From an uncultured Clostridia bacterium (GTDB lineage: Bacteria; Bacillota; Clostridia; Oscillospirales; Acutalibacteraceae): DNA of 64,000 nt. Shown piece after piece: positions 33,123 through 42,356 of the stretch (the stretch's first letter is position 1; each line of letters begins with the position of its first letter). A program made the translations under genes and the position numbers. Where the stretch lies: positions 1-64,000 of the forward strand of contig CAMHOE010000005.1 in assembly GCA_946186665.1 (NCBI GenBank). The letters run 5' to 3'. A model generated the notes under the pieces. The model was given only the letters and a program-made list of their open reading frames with translations, did no database searches and had not been told where the DNA came from.

Positions 33123-33661
33123 CAATAACCCCTTTCCTGTAAAAATGACCTGAGCTTTGGCTTTGCCCGTTTGATCCTTGATTTGACTGTTTCCAGCTTC
33201 AATCCTGTGATCTCCGAGATACGCTGAGCGGTCTGATAGTAATAATAGTAGCGGATCAGGATCTCACGATCCTGTTTGCTGAATTGCTGCAATGCGGCCT
33301 GAATGTCATCATGAAGCTGAGCGTTGTCTATATGCTCGGAAAGTGAGTATTCATCAGCTTCGGACAGTTCATCAATGTTTGCCATATCAAGTATTTTGAG
33401 ACGTCTCAGACTGTCCTGCGTTTTGGTCTTTGCTATCCGGCATAGATAACCCTTAAGGTATGGTCCTTTGATATTACCGACATTCTGCCATAGTGTAAAA
33501 AAGACGTCTGCTGCCGTTTCCTCCACATCGGCCGGTGTAAGTATTCCTCTGGCGATGTTCCGGATGATGGTGGATACAAGTGATGAATACTGTCTGATCG
33601 TCTGGTTCAGTGCCTCTTCCTTATGCTGACGCAACTCGTTTATCAGCTGTTCCTCATTCAC
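33122..33661 (-). CDS. ECF-type RNA polymerase sigma factor
   Basis: A 179-residue sigma-70-family protein. Region 2 includes ADVEETAADVFFTLWQNVGN and LKGYLCRIAKTKTQDSLRR; region 4 includes FSKQDREILIRYYYYYQTAQ and LKLETVKSRIKRAK. I choose GTG 33661, which has GGAGGTG at the right distance; an upstream ATG lacks a ribosome site. It is coupled to the membrane anti-sigma-like gene. No copy of a matching target promoter could be identified. Confidence 0.92.
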   Translation of the reverse strand: MNEEQLINELRQHKEEALNQTIRQYSSLVSTIIRNIARGILTPADVEETAADVFFTLWQNVGNIKGPYLKGYLCRIAKTKTQDSLRRLKILDMANIDELSEADEYSLSEHIDNAQLHDDIQAALQQFSKQDREILIRYYYYYQTAQRISEITGLKLETVKSRIKRAKPKLRSFLQERGY

Positions 33662-33899
33662 CCTTACACCTCCTTCTGTTTTTTTGATCGCCGAAATTTC
33701 TGCTTTCACTATTATAGACGTAATTTTTAAGAAAAAAGGGGCATCCGGGGAATTATTCGGGATAATATTCTGAATGTGCAGTTATAGATAGCGTGATGAT
33801 ATAATAAGAACTGTACAGGTACACGATGTTTAATAAGAGTATTATCCTTATGTTATGAGAGAATAGTCGGAACATCCAAGTAAAATAAATAAACACAGC

Positions 33900-33941
33900 A
33901 AAGGACACCCACTGTAATGCAAACAACAGGTGTCCTTTTAA
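33900..33941. terminator. terminator of the hydrolase gene (GGACACC family)
   Basis: AAAGGACACC (33900-33909) pairs with GGTGTCCTTT (33929-33938), followed by T-rich sequence on the + strand. It lies 57 bases past the stop of the minus-strand hydrolase. The same stem sequence recurs at 35435, 38974 and 50450. The rest of the 33710-33997 gap is AT-rich without a visible gene. Confidence 0.75.
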
Positions 33942-33997
33942 TATTTTTTAAAGATGATAAGTACATGGAAATGCTCATATAAAGACTATGCTTTTAG

Positions 33998-35314
33998 TTA
34001 TATATTGATCTCTTTAAGAGTTCCCTCGTTCTTTAAGTAGTAGTCAAACCAGTTCAGGATCGTATCGTTTACATCATGAAGGAACTTCTCGTTATCCACC
34101 TTGCTCTCTCCGCTCAGCATATTTGAAATGAAAGGCGACAGCAAGGACAGATCGGTAAAGTCCATATGGTTCGCTCCCTCGCAGATATAAAATTTACCGT
34201 CCTTTGCGTTCTTGACCATCTCCTCTGTAAGGTCATCATCGGAATGTCCAAGCACAAGAACAGGTACAGGATAAGGAGTCGTGTCCCCTACAAATTCTCC
34301 GTCCTTGACGCCTGTCACTTCACCGAGAACAGTACCGTCCAGATCAACTACTGCGCCGATGTCGTCTCTTTCTCTGCCAAGCTCAACACTTGAAGCACCA
34401 CCGAGTGAATGACCAAATGCGCCGATCTTATCAGTGTTTGTCATTTCAATCACATCAAGGATAATTGCTGTGTCCTCTGTATGCCATGCGTCATTAAGCT
34501 CACCGCTTTTTTTAGCGTTCTTGATGGAGTCTAAAACAAAGCTTTCGTCATCAGCTCTGAGTGATGTCCAGTCCTTTGTGATCTCGTATATCTCTTCATA
34601 GCTTATGTCGTCGCCTGCACCGACTGTAAATGCTTCATCAATAAACTCGCTGTCTACCGTAACAACGCTTCCGTCAGTTTTCTTTGTAAAGAAGGAATGG
34701 TGCGGATGATCAAGAGAAACTACAACATAACCGTTGCTTGCAAGATCCATAAATGTTGATGTATTGCTCTGGTAGTAGCCGAATGCACCGTGAGAGAATA
34801 TTATCAGCGGAAATGTACCTTCAGCGTTTTCAGGATAGTAGAAGTGTGCCGGGACTTCTCTCTTTGTACCCTCACCCTCAAACGGGTCGCTCCTGCTTCC
34901 GTCAACAAGAATTGCACTGACTTCTTTCACTTCGTATTCGCCCGATACAGGCAGACCGTTATAGTTTGTAAAGATAAACGCAGGAGTAAGCATTGTGCAA
35001 ATGAGAATAATTGAAAACACACAGTTAACGACCGACCAACCCTTTTTCTTCATGCCGTCATCTTTTTTGCGCTTTACAAGCCACATAATTCCTGCAAATA
35101 TAAAACGAACAGAAACGACCATCAGTACCCCGAAAAAACGCCACTTCATATGTACCGCAGGGATAAGAAGCATTGCAAGGAGCAGTACCATTTCTCCCAG
35201 ACGGACAGCCGCACGGTTTTTGCGCCAGGCGGCTTTTTCACCAAACCTTGTAAATGTCAGCACCACAAGTGCAATTTCTGCTAATGCCAGTATGATGAAC
35301 AATGTGAGTCCCAT
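33998..35314 (-). CDS. membrane-anchored alpha/beta hydrolase (dienelactone/PAF-acetylhydrolase-like)
   Basis: A 438-residue protein. Three or four membrane helices occupy residues 1-125, followed by an extracytoplasmic hydrolase domain: LIIFSHGAFGYYQSNTSTFM (oxyanion), GHSLGGASS (nucleophile), GHSDDDLTEE (acid) and EGANHMDF (His). The fold and motifs fit the PAF-acetylhydrolase / dienelactone hydrolase group. It lies downstream of the condensation/adenylation operon in the same orientation, separated by a terminator, so a link to that pathway is possible but unproven. Confidence 0.83.
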   Translation of the reverse strand: MGLTLFIILALAEIALVVLTFTRFGEKAAWRKNRAAVRLGEMVLLLAMLLIPAVHMKWRFFGVLMVVSVRFIFAGIMWLVKRKKDDGMKKKGWSVVNCVFSIILICTMLTPAFIFTNYNGLPVSGEYEVKEVSAILVDGSRSDPFEGEGTKREVPAHFYYPENAEGTFPLIIFSHGAFGYYQSNTSTFMDLASNGYVVVSLDHPHHSFFTKKTDGSVVTVDSEFIDEAFTVGAGDDISYEEIYEITKDWTSLRADDESFVLDSIKNAKKSGELNDAWHTEDTAIILDVIEMTNTDKIGAFGHSLGGASSVELGRERDDIGAVVDLDGTVLGEVTGVKDGEFVGDTTPYPVPVLVLGHSDDDLTEEMVKNAKDGKFYICEGANHMDFTDLSLLSPFISNMLSGESKVDNEKFLHDVNDTILNWFDYYLKNEGTLKEINI

Positions 35315-35434
35315 AATCAAACGACCTTTCTGTTTTGAAGTGACTATATCTTATCACGTTAAAAAATCGTTTTCAATAAGGTGTCGGGCAAGATGCAAAA
35401 AAGCACAGGTAAGATGCACATTATCTTAAAATTT

Positions 35435-35474
35435 AAAAAGACGCCTGCCATTTATACAAACAGCAGGTGTCCTT
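35435..35474 (-). terminator. terminator of the condensation/adenylation operon
   Basis: Imperfect stem AAGACGCCTGC with GCAGGTGTCCTT; on the minus strand it is followed by CTTTTTAAATTTT. It lies 53 bases past the AMP-ligase stop. Confidence 0.78.
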
Positions 35475-35526
35475 GGATCGTTTATTAATGAACTTTAGTA
35501 AACGTCTTTTATGCTATGGTGTATGA

Positions 35527-37035
35527 TCATCTCTTGGGACGTATAATTTTCTTTGAAGCGGTTTTTTCAAATTCGGTTTCACGGATATCAAGCGCAACGA
35601 TTTGCTTTGCGGCAGGGAATGTAGAATTCACTTCATCAATTTTTGCCTGAATAACCGCCCTGATATCGTCACAGACATATTCCGGGTCAGGATAGACCTC
35701 TGCTGCAACTGAACCGTTTTTGTCATATACAACGATCTCCTTTACAGGAGCAAAGTAAGCAAACTGATTTTCTATCTCTTCGGGAGAAACATTCTCACCG
35801 TTAGAGAGAATTATCAGGTTCTTTTTTCTGCCTGTTATATACAGGTATCCGTCATCGTCTTTATATCCCAGATCACCGGTCATAAGCCATCCGTCCGGAG
35901 AAAGTGATTTGGCAGTCTCTTCCGGATTGTGATAATATCCCATCATGACCGATTTACTCTTTACCTGAATTTCGCCGTCAACTATCCTGACTTCACAGCC
36001 GGGTACAATCTCCCCCACCGATTCCGGTTTAGGACAGTTCTTTATGCCTGAGCATATTCTCGGTGAACATTCTGTCATTCCGTAACCCTGAGCGATATCA
36101 ATACCAAACTCACTGTAGCCCTTGATTATTTCAGGACTGAGATAAGCACCGCCTGAGTATATCACGCTGAACTGTTCTCCGAATACTTCATTGCGTACAG
36201 CTAACTTATCGCCGTCATCGCCTGCAAGCTGTTTCATTCTGTTAAGTATAGATGCTGCGATCATCGGTACAAAGGTAACATCTGTGGGACGGAATACCTT
36301 CAGATTTTTGATTATGTGCATCAGTGAATCATTGATACAAAGTGTTCTGCCGTACCACAATGCACAGAGAATATCACAGGTAAAGCAAAATACATGATGC
36401 ACCGGCAGAACCGTCATACGCTTATTTCCATGAAAGCCGAGATCTGGTTCACAGGTCGCATTGTCTATAAAGTTTGTATTGCTCAGCATAACGCCCTTAC
36501 TCTTGCCAGTTGTACCGGATGTAAAAAGTATTGCGGTCAGATCATCCGGAGCTGATGAACGGACAGGCTGTTTGCCTTTGTATTGTTCAAGGATATCTCC
36601 CAGGAACAACATTCCGTCCGTCGGCTTATGTATATGAACATAGTACTTTACTTTCGGACAAAGGCTGCGGAAAGTGTCTATATCCTTAGCGTGATTGTTG
36701 TCTAAAAAAACAATCTCACTGTCTGAGCGGACGATCTCATCGGCAATACGTTCAGCGTTATTCGCATTGTCCAGAGGAACCGATACATTGCCGCTGCACT
36801 GTATTCCGAACCATGCAGTAAGATACTCATAGCTTGTCAGACCGATCACAGCAGCGTGCACTCTTTCCGGGAACTGCTCGTTCAGCCATGCGCCCAGAGC
36901 ATCACATTCCTTACGGAAGGTACGGTAGCTATGCTCTACAAAATTACGCTTTTTGTATTCCTGAACAAAGACCTCATCACCAAAGCGTTCGTCTGCATAG
37001 TAAACAAGCTCTTTTAATGTTGATACCCCACTCAT
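35527..37035 (-). CDS. acyl/aminoacyl-adenylate-forming enzyme
   Basis: A 502-residue AMP-binding enzyme. Core motifs: LTAILFTSGTTGKSKGVMLS (A3), YSGGAYLSPEII, GYGMTECSPRI (A5), TGDLGYKDDDGYLYITGRKK (A7/A8) and a C-terminal EFEKTASKKIIRPKR with the catalytic Lys (A10). It loads an acyl or amino acid onto the carrier protein encoded immediately upstream; the two genes overlap (ATGA). Its closest look is a fatty-acyl/aryl ligase rather than a typical NRPS A domain, so substrate identity is open. Confidence 0.9.
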   Translation of the reverse strand: MSGVSTLKELVYYADERFGDEVFVQEYKKRNFVEHSYRTFRKECDALGAWLNEQFPERVHAAVIGLTSYEYLTAWFGIQCSGNVSVPLDNANNAERIADEIVRSDSEIVFLDNNHAKDIDTFRSLCPKVKYYVHIHKPTDGMLFLGDILEQYKGKQPVRSSAPDDLTAILFTSGTTGKSKGVMLSNTNFIDNATCEPDLGFHGNKRMTVLPVHHVFCFTCDILCALWYGRTLCINDSLMHIIKNLKVFRPTDVTFVPMIAASILNRMKQLAGDDGDKLAVRNEVFGEQFSVIYSGGAYLSPEIIKGYSEFGIDIAQGYGMTECSPRICSGIKNCPKPESVGEIVPGCEVRIVDGEIQVKSKSVMMGYYHNPEETAKSLSPDGWLMTGDLGYKDDDGYLYITGRKKNLIILSNGENVSPEEIENQFAYFAPVKEIVVYDKNGSVAAEVYPDPEYVCDDIRAVIQAKIDEVNSTFPAAKQIVALDIRETEFEKTASKKIIRPKR

Positions 37036-37259
37036 TCTTTAACTCCTTCTAAGTAGGTCATAAGCTCTCCTACAGTCTTGCTTTTGGCAGCTTCACTCTG
37101 TTCGATCTCAACATCGAACTCATCCTCGCAGTCACCCAGCATACAGATGAAGTCATAGGAATTGAAGCCCAGATCCTCTGCAAAGCGGGAGTCTTCGGAA
37201 ATAGTTTCCGCATCAACATCAACATAACTTACAATCAACTCTTTAAGCTTTTCTAACAT
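37032..37259 (-). CDS. acyl/peptidyl carrier protein
   Basis: A 75-residue carrier protein. The phosphopantetheine Ser is in EDLGFNSYDFICML (residue about 34), and the surrounding acidic helix matches ACP/PCP proteins, though the usual DSL is replaced by NSY. I choose ATG 37259 behind GGGAGGAG; longer starts overlap the condensation gene. It lies between the condensation protein and the ligase, overlapping the latter, and should carry the intermediate between them. Confidence 0.9.
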   Translation of the reverse strand: MLEKLKELIVSYVDVDAETISEDSRFAEDLGFNSYDFICMLGDCEDEFDVEIEQSEAAKSKTVGELMTYLEGVKE

Positions 37260-37276
37260 AAACAAACTCCTCCCGA

Positions 37277-38683
37277 TCATGTCATATTAATAATGTCTTC
37301 GATAGTCTTATCCGGATTTTCGATACTCCTGAAAAGAACACGTCCTGTAAAGTAATAAAGGAACTCTATCTGCTCAGGTGTAGCACTGTCCTTCTGGTAA
37401 CCAAAGTAGAAGGTAAGACCGCCGTCACCCGGACGGTGCATTGCCGTAATATAGAAAGGCTGTGGCTGTTTGCCGCTTGTGTACCATCTGCTCTTGAACG
37501 GGATATCCTTAAGGTACGGCACCAGACTCTTACGTGTAGCCGGCTGATATGTAAAGCTTACGCTGTGATACTCAGCACCCGGTTCTGTATTGTACGCCAG
37601 ACGCTGTTCATAATAATACTTGAGTGTCGGATAGTCGGCATGGAGGAACATTTCCTGCTGTTCCTTGTTGATGATATTCATAGATTCCAGCACTGTTGTT
37701 TTAGGATCCATAATAGTTCTCAGAGGGAGACAATGCATCCTTACGCCGCCGCACTTTTTGTTGAGCAGAGTGGAGCGTCTGCTTACAAAGTTTCTTATAG
37801 TAATGTCCTTTTCATTATTGTTGAACTTGGAAAGTACAGTCCTTATCGCATGAAGAATTACAACACTTGTCGGGATGTCGTATTTTTCTGCAAAGTCAAT
37901 GATCTTGTTTGTTGACTCCACATCCAGATCATAGGTAACAGTAGAACCTGCGCCGTCACTTGTCGGCAGGAAACACCATCTCAGGTCAGGATTTTCCTTC
38001 TTTTGACGAAGCTCATCCAGCCTTTTCGTTCCTGCGAAGTCTGTAAACATAGGCTCCGGCATAGCGAGCTTTGAGTGCCAGTAATCCTCATCACGCTTAG
38101 CCTTTTTGCTGTCCTTGTATTCAAGATCCTTTTTAACTGATTCTATATATGATGTAAGGGGAGCAGGATAAGGAAGGTCATACATCAGGTGACAATATAT
38201 ATCCATTACATCCTTTGTAAAAGCAATAACGGAGCCTGAGTCAGCACAGGCATGGTGAACGTTGCAGTAATAGCCGTTATAGCCGTCGGGCATAGAAACG
38301 ATAACGATACGTGATAATTCACCGCCATAGGTATCAAAGGGCTGTGAAGTCCATCTTTCAAGTATCTTATGAGCCTTCTCCTCTTTCAGCTGAGAGAAGT
38401 CATAATATTCAAAATAGCGGTTTTTGTAAGGAACGACATACTGCCAGAGTTCATCTGTTTCAGGATCACGCCAGATCCTGAGACGCATAGCTTCACATCT
38501 TTCAACAGCTCTGTTAAGTGCCTCACGCAGAACAGAGATATTAAGGTCTGTCTTAAGGAAGGTACCGGTACCGATATTAACTATCTCATGGGTAGGGCTG
38601 AGCTGAAGTGTGTACATATGCACCATCTGAGCGGGGGTAAGCGGATAGCAATCATGCTTGATACCGCCTATTATTTTTTCCAT
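37277..38683 (-). CDS. stand-alone NRPS-type condensation protein
   Basis: A 468-residue condensation-domain protein. The active-site motif appears as NVHHACADSGSVIAF (HHxxxDS, with the final Gly of HHxxxDG changed to Ser), after CYPLTPAQMVHMYTLQLSP at the N-terminus. Such free condensation enzymes form amide or ester bonds between a carrier-bound acyl group and an amine or alcohol. With the carrier protein and the ligase it makes a complete minimal assembly line. GGAGG precedes the ATG, and TTGACA upstream marks its promoter. Confidence 0.85.
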   Translation of the reverse strand: MEKIIGGIKHDCYPLTPAQMVHMYTLQLSPTHEIVNIGTGTFLKTDLNISVLREALNRAVERCEAMRLRIWRDPETDELWQYVVPYKNRYFEYYDFSQLKEEKAHKILERWTSQPFDTYGGELSRIVIVSMPDGYNGYYCNVHHACADSGSVIAFTKDVMDIYCHLMYDLPYPAPLTSYIESVKKDLEYKDSKKAKRDEDYWHSKLAMPEPMFTDFAGTKRLDELRQKKENPDLRWCFLPTSDGAGSTVTYDLDVESTNKIIDFAEKYDIPTSVVILHAIRTVLSKFNNNEKDITIRNFVSRRSTLLNKKCGGVRMHCLPLRTIMDPKTTVLESMNIINKEQQEMFLHADYPTLKYYYEQRLAYNTEPGAEYHSVSFTYQPATRKSLVPYLKDIPFKSRWYTSGKQPQPFYITAMHRPGDGGLTFYFGYQKDSATPEQIEFLYYFTGRVLFRSIENPDKTIEDIINMT

Positions 38684-38904
38684 AGTTTCATGCCTCCTAC
38701 ATTAAAATATTATGAATAACGCCGGTTATTCTTTAGTAAATGTTACCATATTCTATTAAGAATGTCAACAATAATACTGCTATTTGCTTGGATTTTAATA
38801 TATAGAATCACTTTATATATAAATGATATCGTTTATAAGCAATTATGTCAAGCAAATACCTATTTTTTATATGTAACTATTATTGAGCATATCTCTGAAT
38901 TTTT

Positions 38905-39016
38905 CGTCATACTGCACAAAGCATGTTGTGAAGAGTATAATCTAAATACTGTTCACCTCATGTGTGAAATAGCAAAAGGACACCGGCTGTTCACATTGAC
39001 AGTGGGTATCCTTTTT
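38905..39016. repeat. GGACACC terminator plus decayed copy of the 26-residue peptide gene
   Basis: The hairpin AAAAGGACACC with GGTATCCTTTT (38974-39016) follows the gene at 39040 on the minus strand. Directly after it on that strand comes GAGGTGAACAG, then a sequence matching the intact small gene at 50342-50422, but with ATT for ATG and a TAG as second codon. So the hairpin and tiny gene occur together twice. The rest of the 38684-39039 gap is AT-rich with no gene seen. Confidence 0.65.
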
Positions 39017-39039
39017 ATTCTTTAATTCTTTAATTTATT

Positions 39040-39840
39040 TTAAATACAATAACCAATTATCATGGCTATTACGATCAATGTTAATCCCAAAATAATCAAC
39101 AACATTCCTATCATTATATTTTTGAACAATGCTTTTCTTGATTGTACAGGATTCCATATCATGACAGGGTCATCAGGATTGATAAGCAGCTTTACAGTAT
39201 CGTTTATCTGAGGAACATTCTTTTTTAAATATATGAAATCACTGGCTTCATATTTTTTTCCTTCATAACGGAACTGATAAACCGGATTGTAAGCTGTGGC
39301 ACCATGTGTTGACTCTCTAAGACTTGTTACTTTACCATCTATTTCAACAGTACACAGGCGCTTTGAATTGCGTTCGCCTGTTATTCCGTATATGATCAAT
39401 CCGGCTCCGCTTCCGACTATAAACGAATAGAGCGGAATTGAAAAAAATCTTCCGGATGTAATCTTAAAACATTCAGGAAACATCAGCCACAGCGCCAGTA
39501 TACCTACGCTGAGTAAGGCGATGACGGCAGTATAGATAAGCATATTTCTGGTTTTTCTGTCCCTCAAGGATGCAAAGAACAATACAAATCCCGGGATCAC
39601 CTGAATAATAAAAAAATACACGACCCATATTTCATCCAGTCCGGATCCGATATATCCTGTTGCAACACAAGTGAGCGACAACCAGAATAATAGTGCTTTC
39701 ATACCTTTTCGGGGATTGGAATAGGAGGTGATTTCTGTATGTGTTCTGATAATCTCTTCTTCATTGTTTTGATTGTCCGCACCCGACATTGAGGAAGCCT
39801 GTTCTTCTTTTACAGAGTTGTTTTTTATTATTTCCGCCAT
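39040..39840 (-). CDS. DUF3592-like membrane protein
   Basis: A 266-residue protein. A polar N-terminus (about 50 residues) is followed by four membrane helices (residues 55-150), an external beta domain with AYNPVYQFRYEGKKYEASDF, and a final helix. The strand pattern VNDTVKLLINPDDPVMIWNP is typical of DUF3592 proteins, whose role is unknown. I choose ATG 39840 behind GGAGGTG. It is a single gene ended by a GGACACC hairpin. Confidence 0.72.
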   Translation of the reverse strand: MAEIIKNNSVKEEQASSMSGADNQNNEEEIIRTHTEITSYSNPRKGMKALLFWLSLTCVATGYIGSGLDEIWVVYFFIIQVIPGFVLFFASLRDRKTRNMLIYTAVIALLSVGILALWLMFPECFKITSGRFFSIPLYSFIVGSGAGLIIYGITGERNSKRLCTVEIDGKVTSLRESTHGATAYNPVYQFRYEGKKYEASDFIYLKKNVPQINDTVKLLINPDDPVMIWNPVQSRKALFKNIMIGMLLIILGLTLIVIAMIIGYCI

Positions 39841-40311
39841 AAAGGCACCTCCCATATTTGGCTTTTTATTTTTCGGTGTAAAAGAATTTTTAATAAAAAA
39901 ACAAGTCCTTTATAATGTAAACCTATTATATCATTTACGCTAAGTATAGTCAAATCCCGCCGGCTCAGAGCCTGTGCTCCCAATTCGCGCTCTTGTTCGT
40001 ACCACAAGGATACTTCCTGCGGGCGTGCTGCGAGTAAAGGAACCGATATGGTTAAATTATTCAGATATTTTTATTTACACAGTTTTATGGTAATAATAAA
40101 TATTTCTTGTTTAAATTACTTTAACATTATTGTTGCATTTTTTACTTAACAAAGTGATTTTAATGTGATAACATTATTCGGATTAGATGTGGTAATTTTA
40201 GGAATAATATACATTTATTGCTAATAAATAATATTTTTTTGCGGTTTACAGTATTTTGTATTGTTTGAATAAAATTCTGTATTTTTGGTTTTATAAGGAA
40301 GTGGATAACAG
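39841..40311. other. intergenic region with dispersed-repeat modules
   Basis: About 470 bases without a gene. Bases 39955-40050 contain AATTCGCGCTCTTGTTCG and CGTACCACAAGGATACTTCC, which recur in modified form at 53430-53460 and 53785-53815. The remaining 250 bases are very AT-rich and must contain the promoter of the signal peptidase operon, for which I see only a weak candidate. Confidence 0.55.
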
Positions 40312-41025
40312 ATGGCGAACAGAAAGGAAGAAAAAAAAGAAGAAAAAAGTTCTGCTGCTCAAAAGGCTCTGACAATAGTGGGAGCTGTTCTTTGTCTGAT
40401 ACTTATTCCGATTCTGATAATCAACATTACCCTTATAATAAAAAGCTATACGAATCAGGACGAGGTTCCGAAGATCGGCGGAATATGTCCCCTTATAGTA
40501 ATGTCCGGATCTATGGAGCCTGAAATATCATCAGGAGATCTGATAATTGTCGGTCAGACGGAGCCCGGGGAGATCAGAAAGGGAGATATTATCGCATTTT
40601 TTGATCCGGATGGAAACGGAAGCAGTGTTCTGACCCATAGGGTAACAGAGGTAATAGAAGATAACGGAAAACTGTCCTTCAGAACAAAGGGTGATGCAAA
40701 TAACACGGAAGACCGTCTTGCGGTTGCTGAGGATAAGCTGGTGGGTATTTACAGAACAAGGATACCGGGAGCAGGAAATATTGCAATGTTCATGCAGAGT
40801 ACGCCCGGATTGTTGATTTGTGTAGTAGTGCCGCTGGTGCTTCTTATCGGCTGGGATATTCTCAGACGCAGACGTTATGAGAGATTGAATAAACAGGATA
40901 CAGATGCTCTTCTTGCAGAGCTCAATGAGCTTAAGGCGCAGAAAGCTTCTCTTGAGAAGGCAAAGGCTGATACCTCCGAAAGGACGGAGGATGCCGCTGA
41001 TGAGGAAAAGTCTTCTGATAAATAA
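40312..41025 (+). CDS. signal peptidase I, SipW/ER type (first)
   Basis: A 237-residue membrane peptidase. An N-terminal helix precedes LIVMSGSMEPEISSGDLIIV with the catalytic Ser (SGSMEP), then VLTHRVTEV (catalytic His, as in SipW and archaeal/ER peptidases instead of Lys) and FRTKGDANNTEDR. A second helix and a charged coiled tail follow. SipW-type enzymes process TasA/camelysin precursors, which are exactly the genes that follow. It opens a ten-kilobase operon. Confidence 0.92.
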   Translation: MANRKEEKKEEKSSAAQKALTIVGAVLCLILIPILIINITLIIKSYTNQDEVPKIGGICPLIVMSGSMEPEISSGDLIIVGQTEPGEIRKGDIIAFFDPDGNGSSVLTHRVTEVIEDNGKLSFRTKGDANNTEDRLAVAEDKLVGIYRTRIPGAGNIAMFMQSTPGLLICVVVPLVLLIGWDILRRRRYERLNKQDTDALLAELNELKAQKASLEKAKADTSERTEDAADEEKSSDK

Positions 41026-41191
41026 GGTATTCTTCCCGCGATAGCCACATCGCGAGATTAATATATATCCGGGAATCTTTATAGCAGTTCCCGGAAGTTC
41101 CCGTAAGATGCGGCTTGCATAATAGCCGCACAAAAAAATTACAGATCACTCTGCGGGGAACCAGAGCTTCTGGAGAAAGAGGTTAACAAAA

Positions 41192-42190
41192 ATGAAGAAA
41201 AACGTGACAATGAGAGCTGCCGGATTTCTTCTGGTAGGCGTAATGCTTTCTGCAAGCATTGTCAGCGGAACATATGCAAAGTATGTTACACAGGACAGTG
41301 CTCAGGATACCGCAAGAGTCGCAAAGTTCGGAGTAGTGGCTACTATATCCGGCGACCTCTTTGGTAAGTCATACGCCAATGAAGAAGATGGTAATTCTAT
41401 CCAGACATGGAGTTCAAGCAGTGAGACAGTTTCATCATCCGGAGCAAATCTGGCTTCAGCTGTTAATGTGGTTGCTCCCGGAACAAAAAATGATGTTGGT
41501 ATGACTATCTCGGTAACCGGTAAGCCGGAGGTTTCTACAAATCTTACAATTGACGACGCAAAGGATGACAGTGATAAAACCTATGTCAACACTGATATCC
41601 TGCTGGGCAGCGGTGACTACGGTGTCATGGTCGAGTACAAAGGAACAGCAACAAACGATACTGTTGCAAACTATTATAAGCTTGACGAAACTGTTTATAA
41701 AAAAGCAGCGGCTGCTGACCTTACATCTGGTGAAAAGCTTTATCAGCTGAAGGATATTGCTGAGGCTGATGCTGAATATAAGCCTTTAAAGTAGAAAGTA
41801 GGCAGCACAGAATATGATAATGTAGCGGCTGTAAAAGCTGCTCTTACATTTACAGATACGGCTGTTCCGAATACAGACCTTTCTGCATCAAAAACCATAA
41901 CATGGGAATGGCCTTTCAGCAGTGATGATGATGAGAATGATGGTCTTGACACTATCCTTGGCGATATGATAGCAGATTCAGATGATGACAAATATGTTGT
42001 TGTCAAGAAGAACAGCAGCAACTATGATACTGTTAGTTATGCAGATGTTGATGCAGGTACCGGTTCTGCAAATAAAGTCAAGGTCGCATACACAGGAGAA
42101 GATAAACCAGAAACAATGGACGATGCTTCTGTATGCGCAGTACTTACCGTATCATTTGGTGCAAACCTGACAGTTACACAGGTTGACTAA
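41192..42190 (+). pseudogene. TasA/camelysin-like fibre protein interrupted by an in-frame TAG
   Basis: The first 200 codons encode a SipW-cognate signal peptide (FLLVGVMLSASIVSGTYAKY) and a TasA-like beta domain. A TAG at 41792-41794 stops translation after YKPLK. The same frame then continues without interruption for 132 codons (KVGSTEYDNVAAVKAALTFT ... TWEWPF ... LTVTQVD) to a natural TAA. TWEWPF is a conserved segment near the end of this family. A one-base change restores a 332-residue protein. Either the gene is inactivated, or the TAG is suppressed, or the base is wrong. Confidence 0.85.
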
Positions 42191-42256
42191 TAATATAATT
42201 GTGAATAGATTAACTGAAGCCGGTCGGCCATGTGTGGCAATGACCAGACCGGACTT

Positions 42257-42313
42257 CGGTATTTTCGGCAGTCTGACCCTTTACTTTTATGGGTCAGGCT
42301 GCCGAAAATACCG
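42257..42313 (+). terminator. 23-bp stem-loop between fibre genes
   Basis: CGGTATTTTCGGCAGTCTGA and following bases pair with the complement ending at 42313, leaving an 11-base loop. It has no T run, so it may be an mRNA-stabilising or processing element that sets the ratio of the fibre protein upstream to the anchored protein downstream, rather than a full terminator. Confidence 0.7.
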
Positions 42314-42356
42314 AGTGGCATACTATGAATCAGCTAAGAAAAAGGAGGCGGATGCT

